Of a DNA stretch of 64,000 nt, positions 8,137-17,533 are shown piece after piece. A model generated the notes under the pieces. The model did not search any database. It was not told the origin of the DNA and saw nothing but the letters and a program-made list of their open reading frames with translations. The stretch comes from Aestuariibaculum suncheonense (GTDB taxonomy: Bacteria > Bacteroidota > Bacteroidia > Flavobacteriales > Flavobacteriaceae): assembly GCF_014596935.1 (NCBI RefSeq), contig NZ_JACVXC010000007.1, positions 124,001 through 188,000 of the forward strand. Direction: 5' to 3'. Position numbers and translations under genes: made by a program. How positions within the stretch are numbered: the stretch's first letter is position 1; the number at the start of each line of letters is the position of its first letter.

Positions 8137-9837
8137 ATGAAAACGTTTAAAATATTTAAAATTGAAGTTCTAAGAATTTTATTTTTAGTGGCTTTGACAC
8201 TTATGAGCTGTTCCAAAGATGATACTGAAAACTTTGAAAAGGCAGGAACAGTTATTAGTAAAGAATGTTCTGGAATAACGCAGATTATTACCTATGCCGA
8301 TGGAAATGGAGGAACTTATACCAGTTCAGTTGTAAATTCTGTGGAGTGTGGATACGAACCTCCTGTAGTAGAGACTTTTGATGGTCCGACGTATGTCGAC
8401 AATTATTCATCAATTACTTCATGGAGTAGCCGTTCGCAATGGAATTTAGCTAATGTACACGATCCGTCGGTTGTTAAAGATGGTGAGTACTATTACATGT
8501 ATCAAACCGATGCGTCCTATGGAAATGCGCATGATGGACATGGGCATTTTCATCACCGTAGATCGAAAGATTTAGTAAACTGGGAATATCGAGGCAGTAC
8601 CATGACAGCTGCACCTACTTGGGTGAAAGATACTCTAAACAGTATGCGATCTAAAATGGATCCTGTTTTGCCGGCTATCGAAAATCCACAGTATGGTTAT
8701 TGGGCACCTTGCGTGAGAAAGGTAGGTGATAAATTCAGAATGTACTACAGTATAGTGGTTATAGAGCCAATTGTAGGAACCGATTTTAATACTTCATGGA
8801 GTGAGCGTGCGTTTATTGGGTTGATGGAAACTGATGATTTGGCGACTAATATCTGGACTGACAAAGGTATGGTGGTTTGCTCAGTAGCCGATGGATTAGA
8901 GACATATGCCAGAGCTGGAGGAAATGATTGGAGTGCATATTTTAAGTACAATGCCATCGATCCAACATTTATAGAAACGCCTCAAAATGAGCAGTACTTA
9001 GTTTATGGGTCTTGGCATTCAGGAATAGCAGCTTTAAAGTTAAATCCGGATACCGGAAAACCAGACAAATTAGAAACTTTAGAAGATTACGGAGTAACCA
9101 TTGCTAAGCGAGGGAGTAGCCGTTGGCAGGCTTCAGAAGGAGCTGAAATTTTATATAATCCGGATACCGATTACTACTATTTGTTTATGGCTTACGATGA
9201 ATTGTCTGTAGCTTATAATACCAGAGTAGCACGATCAAAAAATATCACCGGACCATACTTGGGAATTAATGGAGCAAATGTTTCAGCTGGAGCAGATTGT
9301 TACCCGATGTTAACGCATCCGTATAGTTTTAAAAACCATACAGGATGGGTTGGATTTGCACATAATGCAGTATTTCAAAATCCGGATACGCAGGAATGGT
9401 TTTATGCATCTCAGGCTCGGTTACCTGAAAATGTTCCAGGGATAGCAGTTTCTAACGCGATTATGATGGGACATGTACGCGAAATTCAATGGACCGAAGA
9501 TGGTTGGCCGGTTATTGCTCCAGAGCGTTATGCCGGAGTGCCAGAAACTGAAATTACAGAAGCCTCTTTTGTTGGCACTTGGGAGCATATTGACATGGGG
9601 TATCAGTACAGAACTATTCAAACGTCTAAAACCATATACCTTACCGCAGATAAGAAAATTACAGGGGGTATTACCGGAAGTTGGTCTTATGATAGTGCTT
9701 TAAAGACATTAACGATTAACGGGGTGAAATGTAAAGTAAAAGATGCCTGGGACTGGGAGGCTGATACACGAAAAGTAACGATTACTTATTCTGGTCTTAC
9801 GGCAGGTGGTTTGCCGGTTTGGGGAAAGAAAATATAA
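8137..9837 (+). CDS. GH43 lipoprotein, endo-arabinanase-like with GH43 C-terminal domain
   Basis: Predicted alpha-1,5-L-arabinan-cleaving enzyme anchored as a lipoprotein (LTLMSC, Cys25). The five-bladed propeller runs from about residue 105 to 465. The general base is Asp109 (VHDPSVV), the pKa modulator Asp275 (NAIDPTF) and the acid Glu334 (QASEGAEILYN). The stretch YGNAHDGHGHFHHRRSKDLVNWE and the C-terminal small beta-domain (about 470-566, SFVGTWEHIDMG to GLPVWGKK) resemble two-domain arabinanases such as Bacillus subtilis AbnB. Residues about 35-85 are an extra N-terminal segment (ITQIITYADGNGGTYTSS) I could not assign. Given the lipidation it may act at the cell surface and make the oligosaccharides that SusCD imports; that placement is inference. 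Confidence 0.92.
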   Translation: MKTFKIFKIEVLRILFLVALTLMSCSKDDTENFEKAGTVISKECSGITQIITYADGNGGTYTSSVVNSVECGYEPPVVETFDGPTYVDNYSSITSWSSRSQWNLANVHDPSVVKDGEYYYMYQTDASYGNAHDGHGHFHHRRSKDLVNWEYRGSTMTAAPTWVKDTLNSMRSKMDPVLPAIENPQYGYWAPCVRKVGDKFRMYYSIVVIEPIVGTDFNTSWSERAFIGLMETDDLATNIWTDKGMVVCSVADGLETYARAGGNDWSAYFKYNAIDPTFIETPQNEQYLVYGSWHSGIAALKLNPDTGKPDKLETLEDYGVTIAKRGSSRWQASEGAEILYNPDTDYYYLFMAYDELSVAYNTRVARSKNITGPYLGINGANVSAGADCYPMLTHPYSFKNHTGWVGFAHNAVFQNPDTQEWFYASQARLPENVPGIAVSNAIMMGHVREIQWTEDGWPVIAPERYAGVPETEITEASFVGTWEHIDMGYQYRTIQTSKTIYLTADKKITGGITGSWSYDSALKTLTINGVKCKVKDAWDWEADTRKVTITYSGLTAGGLPVWGKKI

Positions 9838-9841
9838 ATGG

Positions 9842-10837
9842 ATGACTAAAAAGAAATTGATCATGAAACAAAGTTATGTGTATTTAGTAGGGGTTTTAGC
9901 CTTAGCGATGTCTTGTAAATCGACAAAAACGTCTGCTGCTATGCAAGCCGTAGAGAAGTTTAATAACCCGATAATCACTGATAAATATACAGCCGATGCT
10001 GCAGCTATTGTACATAATGATAAAGTGTATTTGTATGCAGGGCACGACCAGGCACCAAACGATGTGAATGCGTATCGTATGCATGAATGGTTAGTGTACT
10101 CATCGTCAGATATGGTACATTGGGAAGAACACCCGGTGCCTTTAAAACCGACAGATTTTAAGTGGGCTTCAGGCAGTGCATGGGCGTCTCAGGTTATAGA
10201 ACATAAAGGAAAGTTTTATTGGTATGCAACGGTAGAACATGGAAGTATTCATGGGAAAGCCATTGGTGTCGCAGTGTCAGATAGCCCTGCAGGGCCTTTT
10301 AAAGATGCTATTGGAAAGGCTTTAATTACAAATGACATGACGACCCAAACTAAAATTAGTTGGGATGATATTGATCCAACAGTGTGGATTGATGATGATG
10401 GTCAGGCGTATTTATTCTGGGGAAATACCGTTTGTAAATATGCTAAGCTAAAACCGAATATGATTGAGCTTGATGGCCCGATTATGACTGTCGATTTACC
10501 AAACTTTACCGAAGCACCATGGGTTCATAAAAAGGGTGATTGGTACTACTTGTCGTATGCCTATCAGTTCCCTGAAAAAATTGCCTATGCGATGAGTAAA
10601 TCCATTACAGGACCTTGGGAGTTTAAAGGGATTTTAAATGAGGTAGCCGGAAATAGTAATACGAATCATCAGGCAATTATTGAGTTTAAAGGCAAAGATT
10701 ATTTCATTTATCACAATGGAAGCATTCCAACGCATGGCGGAAGTTACAGACGTTCGGTTTGTGTAGACCGTTTGTATTATAATGAAGACGGAACTATGAA
10801 GCGAGTAATAATGACCTCTGAAGGTATTCAGGAATAA
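9842..10837 (+). CDS. GH43 glycosidase lipoprotein, probably exo-alpha-L-arabinofuranosidase or xylosidase type
   Basis: Single-domain GH43 propeller enzyme. Visible catalytic residues, counted from the ATG at 9842, are Asp52 (KYTADAAAIV), Asp178 (WDDIDPTVWID) and Glu224 (NFTEAPWVHKKG). The motif order YLYAGHD, EWLVYSSSDMVHWE and GSAWASQVIEHKGKFYWY is typical of exo-acting GH43 members. A lipobox (LAMSC) follows the signal peptide. The open frame extends upstream to 9806, overlapping the preceding gene, but the ATG at 9842 or, better for a short signal peptide, 9863 is the likelier start. Substrate cannot be decided from sequence alone; context favours arabinan side chains or oligosaccharides. 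Spacing to neighbours is 4 and 9 bp, so it is in one operon. Confidence 0.9.
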   Translation: MTKKKLIMKQSYVYLVGVLALAMSCKSTKTSAAMQAVEKFNNPIITDKYTADAAAIVHNDKVYLYAGHDQAPNDVNAYRMHEWLVYSSSDMVHWEEHPVPLKPTDFKWASGSAWASQVIEHKGKFYWYATVEHGSIHGKAIGVAVSDSPAGPFKDAIGKALITNDMTTQTKISWDDIDPTVWIDDDGQAYLFWGNTVCKYAKLKPNMIELDGPIMTVDLPNFTEAPWVHKKGDWYYLSYAYQFPEKIAYAMSKSITGPWEFKGILNEVAGNSNTNHQAIIEFKGKDYFIYHNGSIPTHGGSYRRSVCVDRLYYNEDGTMKRVIMTSEGIQE

Positions 10838-10846
10838 TAGAATCTT

Positions 10847-11833
10847 ATGAAATCAATAACATTAAAATTTAGTTTACTTCTTTTGTTTTTCGGAACATTG
10901 GCATTTGCTCAGGACATTCGAGTGCATGATCCAGTGGTTATTCAGCAAGATGATACGTTTTATTTATTTTGTACAGGACGGGGTATTAGCTGTTTCAGTT
11001 CAAAAGATTTAAAGCACTGGGAAAAACAACCTTCGGTGTTTTCTGAAAAACCAGAGTGGACAAATCAGGTGGTTTCTAACTTTGAAAATCATATCTGGGC
11101 ACCTGACATTTCGTTTTATAAGGGAACCTATTATGTGTATTATTCGGTGTCTGCGTTTGCTAAAAACACCTCTGCCATTGGCGTGGCAACCAATAAAACA
11201 TTAAATCCTTCCCATGAAAATTATAAATGGGTCGATCATGGTATTGTTATTCAGTCGATACCTAATCGTGATTTATGGAATGCGATAGACCCAAATTTGG
11301 TTTTTGATGATGAAAATACACCATGGTTGTCTTTTGGGTCGTTCTGGGATGGTTTAAAAATGGTAAAGCTAAATTCAGATTTATTATCCATTGCAGAACC
11401 TCAGGAATGGCATACCATTGCCCGTCGAGAGCGCTCATTCGATTTAGCAGACTCCAATCCTGGTGATGCGGCTTTAGAAGCTCCATTCATTTTCAAAAAG
11501 AATGATTATTACTATTTATTCCTGTCTTGGGATTTATGTTGCCGAGGTGAAAAAAGCACTTATAAAGTCGTTTTGGGGCGTTCAAAAAATGTAACTGGGC
11601 CTTATTTAGATAAAGCAGGAAAACCCCTTTTTGAAGGCGGCGGAACTTTATTAGTTGAAGGTAATGAAAACTGGTATGGAGCAGGACATAACAGTACTTA
11701 TACATTTAAAGGAAAAGATTATATGTTTTTTCATGCTTATGATGCCAATGATAATGGCGTACCAAAACTTAAAGTTTCTGAGTTAATTTGGGATGAAGCA
11801 GGATGGCCGAGTTTAAAAACGAAATTAGAATAG
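10847..11833 (+). CDS. GH43 arabinan endo-1,5-alpha-L-arabinanase-like enzyme
   Basis: Compact GH43 (328 residues) with a cleavable signal peptide (SLLLLFFGTLAFAQD), so periplasmic rather than lipid-anchored. Asp28 (RVHDPVVI), Asp148 (NAIDPNLVF) and Glu211 (ALEAPFIF) form the catalytic triad. The motifs HIWAPDISFYKGTYYVYYSVS and LSFGSFWDGLKMVKL are characteristic of the endo-arabinanase branch. It differs from the lipoprotein GH43 two genes upstream, which has an extra C-terminal domain. The pair probably split surface and periplasmic cleavage of the arabinan backbone. The gene ends 2 bp before the ATG of the next one. Confidence 0.92.
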   Translation: MKSITLKFSLLLLFFGTLAFAQDIRVHDPVVIQQDDTFYLFCTGRGISCFSSKDLKHWEKQPSVFSEKPEWTNQVVSNFENHIWAPDISFYKGTYYVYYSVSAFAKNTSAIGVATNKTLNPSHENYKWVDHGIVIQSIPNRDLWNAIDPNLVFDDENTPWLSFGSFWDGLKMVKLNSDLLSIAEPQEWHTIARRERSFDLADSNPGDAALEAPFIFKKNDYYYLFLSWDLCCRGEKSTYKVVLGRSKNVTGPYLDKAGKPLFEGGGTLLVEGNENWYGAGHNSTYTFKGKDYMFFHAYDANDNGVPKLKVSELIWDEAGWPSLKTKLE

Positions 11834-11835
11834 CT

Positions 11836-14199
11836 ATGACAAAGTTAGTCGGAAGTTTATTAATGTTAAGCACCCTGCTAAGTCAGGCTCAAAAACAGGT
11901 TGAGGTATTTCCATTGAATCAGGTTAGTGTAACTTCAGGCGTATTTAAAAAAGCCTCTGAAACCGATTTTGATTACATCCAGCAACTTAATCCAGACCGA
12001 TTATTAGCGCCGTTTTTACGAGAAGCAGGATTAAAACCAAAAGAAGCATCCTACACTAACTGGGAAAATACAGGATTAGACGGACATATTCTAGGGCATT
12101 ATGTATCGGCTCTATCTATGTATTATGCGTCAACTAAAAACCCTGAAGCAGAAGAGTTGCTAGATTATACCCTTTCCGAATTACAACGTGTTCAGGGTGT
12201 TAATGGCAATGGTTATATTGGGGGAATTCCGGGAAGTTCAGACTTGTGGCAAGAGATTAAAGCAGGTAAAATTAAAGCAGGAAGTTTTAGTTTAAACGAT
12301 AAATGGGTACCGCTTTATAATATTCATAAAACGTTTGCAGGATTAAAAGATGCCTGGATGCATGCCGAGAAAGTAGAAGCTAAAGATATGCTTATTAAAT
12401 TAACCGATTGGTTTATTGATAGCACTAAAGATTTAACCGATGCTCAGGTTCAGGATATGTTGCGTTCAGAGCATGGAGGATTAAATGAAGTATTTGCTGA
12501 GGTTTATAATATTACAGGTGATAAAACCTATTTAGATTTAGCAAAGCGTTTTTCCGAAAAGGCTTTATTAAATCCGTTATCTGAAAATGAAGATATCCTT
12601 ACAGGAATGCATGCCAATACCCAAATTCCTAAGTTTATTGGTTTTGAAAGAATCAGTCAGTTAGATCACGATTTAAAGTATCATGACGCAGCGGCTTATT
12701 TCTACGATAATGTTACCCAACATCGTTCGCTTAGTATTGGAGGTAACAGTGTTCGTGAACATTTTAATCCGATTGATGATTTTAGTTCGGTTTTAGCAGG
12801 CGAGCAAGGTCCTGAAACTTGTAATACCTACAATATGCTTAAGCTCAGTAAGCTGTTGTTTGAAGATACAGGAGATGATAATTATATTGAATTTTACGAA
12901 AGTGCTTTATATAATCATATTTTATCCTCACAAAATCCTAACGGTGGGTTTGTGTACTTTACACCCATGCGTCCTGGACATTACCGTGTGTATTCACAAC
13001 CTGAAACCAGTTTTTGGTGTTGCGTCGGTTCTGGTTTAGAAAATCATACCAAGTATAATGAACTTATTTATGCTAAAACAAAAGATACGCTTTATGTGAA
13101 TTTATTTATTCCATCGAAAGTAGAGTGGAAAGAAAAAGAGGCTGAAATAATTCAAAATACCAACTTCCCTGAAGAATCAATTACACAGTTAGTTTGGCAT
13201 AGTAAAAAGAAGACAAAAGCAACTTTAAAATTGCGTTATCCTGCATGGGTAAAACCAGGAGAATTGAAACTTTTCATCAATAAAAAATTGATGGATGTGG
13301 ATACCCAACCTGGACATTATATCTCGATTACCCGGAATTGGAAACAGGCTGATACTATTGAAATGCAATTACCAATGCATTTAAGCTTGGAGCAAATTCC
13401 TGATAAGTCAGGTTATGTATCGGTTAAATATGGGCCTATTGTCTTGGCTGCGGTAACAGGAGAAGACAATCAAGTTGGTTTATTTGCAGATGATAGTCGT
13501 GGCGGACATATAGCTAACGGACCATTTTTACCATTAACCGAAGTGCCGATGTTTGTGTCTGAAAACCTTCAAAGTATTTTAAATAGTATAAAGCCTATTG
13601 AAGGTAAGCCGTTAAACTTTTCTACAGGAGATATGGTGTACCCAAATCCGTTTAAAGGTTTGATACTTCAGCCATTTTATAAAATTCATGAGAAACGATA
13701 TGCTATTTACTTCAAAAAAGAAACACCCGAAAGCTTAGCTAAAATGAAGCAAGCTCTTGAGGAAAAGCAAAAAGCCGAAGCGTATTTAAGATCTATAACC
13801 ATTGATTATGTTGCTCCTGGAGAACAGCAACCGGAATCCGATCACGGTATTGAATCTCAGAGTTCAAACAATGGAGTACATCAAAACCGCCATTGGCGTG
13901 ATGCTTCAGGTTGGTTTAGTTATAATTTGAATAATAAAGCACATAAAGCCAAAGCTTTGCGTATCACCTATTTTGGGGGAGATAGAGACAGAACATTCAA
14001 AATTTTAATAAACGGAGGACTTATAGCCGAAGTGACATTAGATGGTTCTAAAGGGAATACCTTTTATGATGTGGATTATGTGATTCCATCTATATTAATT
14101 GAGGGAAATGACATTTTAAAAGTACGCTTTGAAGCCGAAGCTGGTTCAGTAGCTGGAGGCATTTATGGTGTACGATTAATTAGTGAAGCTAATAATTAA
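11836..14199 (+). CDS. GH127/GH146-type beta-L-arabinofuranosidase (DUF1680 fold)
   Basis: Predicted zinc- and cysteine-dependent retaining beta-L-arabinofuranosidase. The (alpha/alpha)6 barrel carries the signature ETCNTYNMLKLSKLLF (Glu327, Cys329) and the vicinal pair Cys395-Cys396 in SFWCCVGSG. In this clan these form the Zn site and supply the Cys nucleophile. Further C-terminal beta-domains (FSTGDMVYPNPFKGLILQPF region, then about residues 660-788 with HWRDASGWFSYNL and RITYFGGDRDRTF) match the multi-domain layout of Bacteroides arabinan-active GH146 enzymes, so GH146 is slightly favoured over GH127. A signal peptide is present (GSLLMLSTLLSQAQ). The frame is open back to 11803, overlapping the previous gene; the ATG at 11836, 2 bp after that stop, is chosen. 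Confidence 0.9.
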   Translation: MTKLVGSLLMLSTLLSQAQKQVEVFPLNQVSVTSGVFKKASETDFDYIQQLNPDRLLAPFLREAGLKPKEASYTNWENTGLDGHILGHYVSALSMYYASTKNPEAEELLDYTLSELQRVQGVNGNGYIGGIPGSSDLWQEIKAGKIKAGSFSLNDKWVPLYNIHKTFAGLKDAWMHAEKVEAKDMLIKLTDWFIDSTKDLTDAQVQDMLRSEHGGLNEVFAEVYNITGDKTYLDLAKRFSEKALLNPLSENEDILTGMHANTQIPKFIGFERISQLDHDLKYHDAAAYFYDNVTQHRSLSIGGNSVREHFNPIDDFSSVLAGEQGPETCNTYNMLKLSKLLFEDTGDDNYIEFYESALYNHILSSQNPNGGFVYFTPMRPGHYRVYSQPETSFWCCVGSGLENHTKYNELIYAKTKDTLYVNLFIPSKVEWKEKEAEIIQNTNFPEESITQLVWHSKKKTKATLKLRYPAWVKPGELKLFINKKLMDVDTQPGHYISITRNWKQADTIEMQLPMHLSLEQIPDKSGYVSVKYGPIVLAAVTGEDNQVGLFADDSRGGHIANGPFLPLTEVPMFVSENLQSILNSIKPIEGKPLNFSTGDMVYPNPFKGLILQPFYKIHEKRYAIYFKKETPESLAKMKQALEEKQKAEAYLRSITIDYVAPGEQQPESDHGIESQSSNNGVHQNRHWRDASGWFSYNLNNKAHKAKALRITYFGGDRDRTFKILINGGLIAEVTLDGSKGNTFYDVDYVIPSILIEGNDILKVRFEAEAGSVAGGIYGVRLISEANN

Positions 14200-14221
14200 T
14201 ACAACAACTAAACAAAATATT

Positions 14222-16207
14222 ATGATAAAGCAGCGTTTAACAAAAGCTATTGGTTTATCCCTGATGCTAAATGCATTTTTGGCGGTCGGACAAACCGATT
14301 TAGAGGTAGATATCAATAATAAAATTGCAGGCATTCAGCCGACTATGTATGGTGTGTTTTTTGAAGACATCAATTTTGCTGCCGATGGTGGTTTGTATGC
14401 CGAAATGATTAAGAACAGATCGTTCGAGTTTACTGTCGATCCGTTTTTAGGCTGGGATCAACCCAATAGTGATAAACATTCATTTAACAAAAATTCAGGG
14501 ATAGGATCTATTGTTAAATATGCTGATAATACAGGAAATACCAACTTCATTAGAGTTAAGGTGAATGATGATAAAGGCTATGAACTAATTAACGAAGGTT
14601 TTCGAGGCATGGGAATCAAAGAAGGCGAAAGCTATAACTTATATTTTTCAGCGGCTAAACACAGTGGAAATATCAGTAAAATTAATGTTGAGTTTATTGG
14701 TGAAAATAATACGGTTTTAGGAGAAACTTCAGTAGATATAACATCTACAGACTGGACCGATTATACCGCGCAAATTTTGGCAACAAATACGCTTGCCAAA
14801 GCGAAACTTAAATTCACTTTTGAAGGTACAGGTGAAATCGATTTAGATATGATTTCTTTATTTCCTGTAGATACCTGGAAAGGCAGAGAGAAAGGACTGC
14901 GTAAAGATTTAGTGCAGTTATTATACGATTTAGATCCCGGATTTTTAAGATTTCCTGGAGGTTGTATAGTAGAAGGACGGACGCTGGCAAGACGTTACCA
15001 ATGGAAAAAAACAGTTGGTCCAATTGAAAATAGAGAGGTTTTAGTAAACCGATGGAATACCGAGTTCAATCATCGATTAACACCTGATTATTACCAGAGT
15101 TTTGGTTTGGGTTTTTTCGAGTATTTTCAATTGTCTGAGGATTTAGGAGCAGAGCCTTTACCTATTTTAAGCTGCGGTATGGCTTGTCAGTTTAATTCAG
15201 GCGAATTAGTGCCCATGGACGAGTTAGATCCGTATATTCAGGATGCAATAGATTTAATTGAATTTGCTAACGGGGCTATCGATACACCTTGGGGGAAATT
15301 AAGAAACGAGATGGGGCATCCAAAGCCGTTTAACCTGAAATATATAGGCGTAGGTAATGAGCAATGGGGACCGGATTATATTGAGCGTTATAAAGTGTTT
15401 GAACAGGCAATTAAAGCTCAGTATCCAGAGATGATTATTGTTTCAGGAAGCGGGCCATTTCCAGATGGGGATTACTTCGAATACGGAATGGAAGAGTTAA
15501 AGAAGTTAAATGCTGAAATTATTGATGAACATTATTACTGTAGTCCGGAATGGTTTAGAGAAAATGCAACGCGTTATGATAGCTATGACAGAAACGGACC
15601 AAAAATTTTTGCGGGTGAATATGCTGCACAAAGCGTAGCTATTGCAAGTCCTGAAAATAGAAATAACTGGGAGTGTGCTTTCTCGGAAGCTGCTTTTATG
15701 ACAGGCTTAGAACGTAATGCAGAGGTGGTGAATTTAACCTCTTATGCCCCGTTAATGGCACATGAAGAAGGTTGGCAATGGACTCCAGATATGATTTGGT
15801 TTAATAATCTTCAATCGTATGGAACAGCAAACTATCAGGTTCAAAAGTTGTTTTCAACAAATCGTGGAACTGATTTGATTTCGGTAACCAATAACGGAAA
15901 AGCTTTAACAGGACAAAACGAATTATATGCTTCAGCAGTAACCGATTCAGGAACAAATGAAGTGATTGTAAAAGTGGTAAATACTTCAAATCAATCGCAA
16001 GAGGTTGCTATAAATTTAAAAGGGGAAAAGGTTTATAAAAAAGGAGAACTAATCGTACTAAAAAGTGAAAACCTGGAAGATGAAAATTCCTTTGAAAATC
16101 CGGATAAGATTGTTCCTGTAACTGCTGAAATTCAGAATAAAAGTGGTAGAATTCAATTGGATTTACAACCTTATTCAGTATCTGTAATTAAATTTAAAAC
16201 AAGATAA
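14222..16207 (+). CDS. GH51 alpha-L-arabinofuranosidase (large type with inserted CBM-like domain)
   Basis: Second, distantly related GH51 (661 residues from the ATG at 14222). It opens with IQPTMYGVFFEDINFAADGGLYAEMI, typical of the eukaryote-like or large bacterial branch. A beta-sandwich insert at about residues 85-215 resembles CBM4/9-type carbohydrate-binding modules. The acid/base is Glu380 (IGVGNEQWGP) and the nucleophile Glu466 (FAGEYAAQ). A signal peptide (IGLSLMLNAFLAVGQ) indicates the periplasm. The frame stays open upstream to 14183, overlapping the GH146-like gene; the chosen ATG lies 22 bp after that stop and starts directly with the signal peptide. Carrying both GH51 types suggests division of labour between branched polymer and short oligosaccharides. 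Confidence 0.94.
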   Translation: MIKQRLTKAIGLSLMLNAFLAVGQTDLEVDINNKIAGIQPTMYGVFFEDINFAADGGLYAEMIKNRSFEFTVDPFLGWDQPNSDKHSFNKNSGIGSIVKYADNTGNTNFIRVKVNDDKGYELINEGFRGMGIKEGESYNLYFSAAKHSGNISKINVEFIGENNTVLGETSVDITSTDWTDYTAQILATNTLAKAKLKFTFEGTGEIDLDMISLFPVDTWKGREKGLRKDLVQLLYDLDPGFLRFPGGCIVEGRTLARRYQWKKTVGPIENREVLVNRWNTEFNHRLTPDYYQSFGLGFFEYFQLSEDLGAEPLPILSCGMACQFNSGELVPMDELDPYIQDAIDLIEFANGAIDTPWGKLRNEMGHPKPFNLKYIGVGNEQWGPDYIERYKVFEQAIKAQYPEMIIVSGSGPFPDGDYFEYGMEELKKLNAEIIDEHYYCSPEWFRENATRYDSYDRNGPKIFAGEYAAQSVAIASPENRNNWECAFSEAAFMTGLERNAEVVNLTSYAPLMAHEEGWQWTPDMIWFNNLQSYGTANYQVQKLFSTNRGTDLISVTNNGKALTGQNELYASAVTDSGTNEVIVKVVNTSNQSQEVAINLKGEKVYKKGELIVLKSENLEDENSFENPDKIVPVTAEIQNKSGRIQLDLQPYSVSVIKFKTR

Positions 16208-16274
16208 GTGTGAATTTAACAATTTTAAAGTTAATTTTATATCTTGTTTCAAGAATAACTAAATAAAGATAAAA

Positions 16275-17462
16275 ATGAACAATACATTTAAAAGAGGCTT
16301 TTATACGTTTGCTTTATTAGGAGCAGCGTTATTAAGTGTGCAGTGTAAGAGTGACAAAAAACAAACGGTAGAGACCGAAGTCGCGGTTGAGTCTACTCCG
16401 TTAGTGACCATTTCAAAGAAAGCGTTTGGAATGACTTCAGACAGTATTGCTGTAGATCAGTATACCTTAAAAAATGAAAAAGGTATGGAAGTTAGTATCA
16501 TCACTTTTGGTGGTATTATTACCAACTGGACGGCGCCAGACAAAAATAACAATTATAAGGATGTAGTTTTGGGTTATGAAACATTAGCACCTTACGAAAC
16601 AAATCCAACCTTTTTTGGGGCTTTAATCGGGCGTTACGGTAACCGTATTGCCAATGGAAAATTTTCTTTAAATGGGGAGGAGTATGCTTTAGCAACTAAC
16701 GACGGATCTAATCACTTACACGGTGGTACAAAAGGATTTGATAAAGTGGTTTGGACAGCTTCAGAAACACAAACCGATAGCACGGCATCTTTAGTATTAA
16801 CGTATTTAAGTAAGGATATGGAAGAAGGGTATCCGGGGAACTTAAACACAAAAGTGGTTTATACTTTAGATAATAACAATGCGTTGAGAGTAGATTACGA
16901 AGCGATTACAGATAAACCTACCATTGTGAACTTAACTCAACATTCATATTTCAATTTAACAGGCGATTTTTCAAAAACCATTTTAAATCATAAACTGTCT
17001 ATAGATGCTGATCAATTTGTGCCTGTTAATGAAACATTGATACCAACTGGGGAACTTGTAAAGGTTGAAGGTACGCCTTTCGATTTTAGAACTGCCAAGC
17101 CAATTGGGCAAGATATTAACATTGAAGATGTACAGTTAAAACGTGGTTTAGGTTACGACCATTGTTGGGTTTTAAATAAGCAGGATGCAGGAGAACGTTC
17201 GGTAGCTATTGCATACGACGAAGAAAGTGGTAGAGTTTTAGAAGTTATTTCTAATGAGCCAGGTATTCAGTTATACACCGGAAACTTTCTAGATGGCACT
17301 TTGCCTTCTAAGCAAGGTGGGAATTACGAATACAGAACCGGGCTTTGTTTAGAAACACAACATTATCCGGATTCTCCAAACCAACCGGATTTCCCATCAA
17401 CAACCTTAAACCCAGGGGAAACGTATAAGTCGGCAACCATTTTTAAATTTACGACAAAGTAA
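16275..17462 (+). CDS. galM: Aldose 1-epimerase (mutarotase), lipoprotein
   Basis: Interconverts the anomers of a free aldose, here most likely L-arabinose released by the upstream enzymes. The GalM fold is clear: ALIGRYGNRIANGKF, LHGGTKGFDKVVW, catalytic His in NLTQHSYFNLTG and catalytic Glu in GLCLETQHYPDSPN. A lipobox (LLSVQC) with an acidic/polar linker shows it is a lipoprotein of the periplasm or outer membrane, unlike cytoplasmic GalM of Escherichia coli. It is the last gene of the PUL, 67 bp after the GH51 gene, and is followed by a strong terminator. It may share the upstream transcript or have its own promoter. Confidence 0.95.
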   Translation: MNNTFKRGFYTFALLGAALLSVQCKSDKKQTVETEVAVESTPLVTISKKAFGMTSDSIAVDQYTLKNEKGMEVSIITFGGIITNWTAPDKNNNYKDVVLGYETLAPYETNPTFFGALIGRYGNRIANGKFSLNGEEYALATNDGSNHLHGGTKGFDKVVWTASETQTDSTASLVLTYLSKDMEEGYPGNLNTKVVYTLDNNNALRVDYEAITDKPTIVNLTQHSYFNLTGDFSKTILNHKLSIDADQFVPVNETLIPTGELVKVEGTPFDFRTAKPIGQDINIEDVQLKRGLGYDHCWVLNKQDAGERSVAIAYDEESGRVLEVISNEPGIQLYTGNFLDGTLPSKQGGNYEYRTGLCLETQHYPDSPNQPDFPSTTLNPGETYKSATIFKFTTK

Positions 17463-17480
17463 TTTAAACATAATCATAAA

Positions 17481-17517
17481 AAATCCCGATAAGACTGCTT
17501 ATCGGGATTTTTTGTTT
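17481..17517. terminator. Bidirectional terminator closing the arabinan PUL
   Basis: AAATCCCGATAAG (17481-17493) and CTTATCGGGATTT (17498-17510) pair perfectly over 13 bp around a 4-nt loop. A T-rich run follows on the + strand and an A-run precedes, so it can serve both the PUL (+) and the convergent GT-C-like gene (-) ending at 17534. Confidence 0.93.
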
Positions 17518-17533
17518 AAAATATTAAGATTAT

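Noticed and set aside
9806-9841. Longer GH43 start overlapping the preceding gene
   Set aside because: The extra residues (VCRFGERKYKW) do not resemble a signal peptide, whereas ATG 9842 or 9863 begins a lipoprotein signal.
11803-11835. Longer start of the GH127/GH146-like gene
   Set aside because: The extension overlaps the previous GH43 gene and delays the signal peptide. ATG 11836 is 2 bp after its stop.
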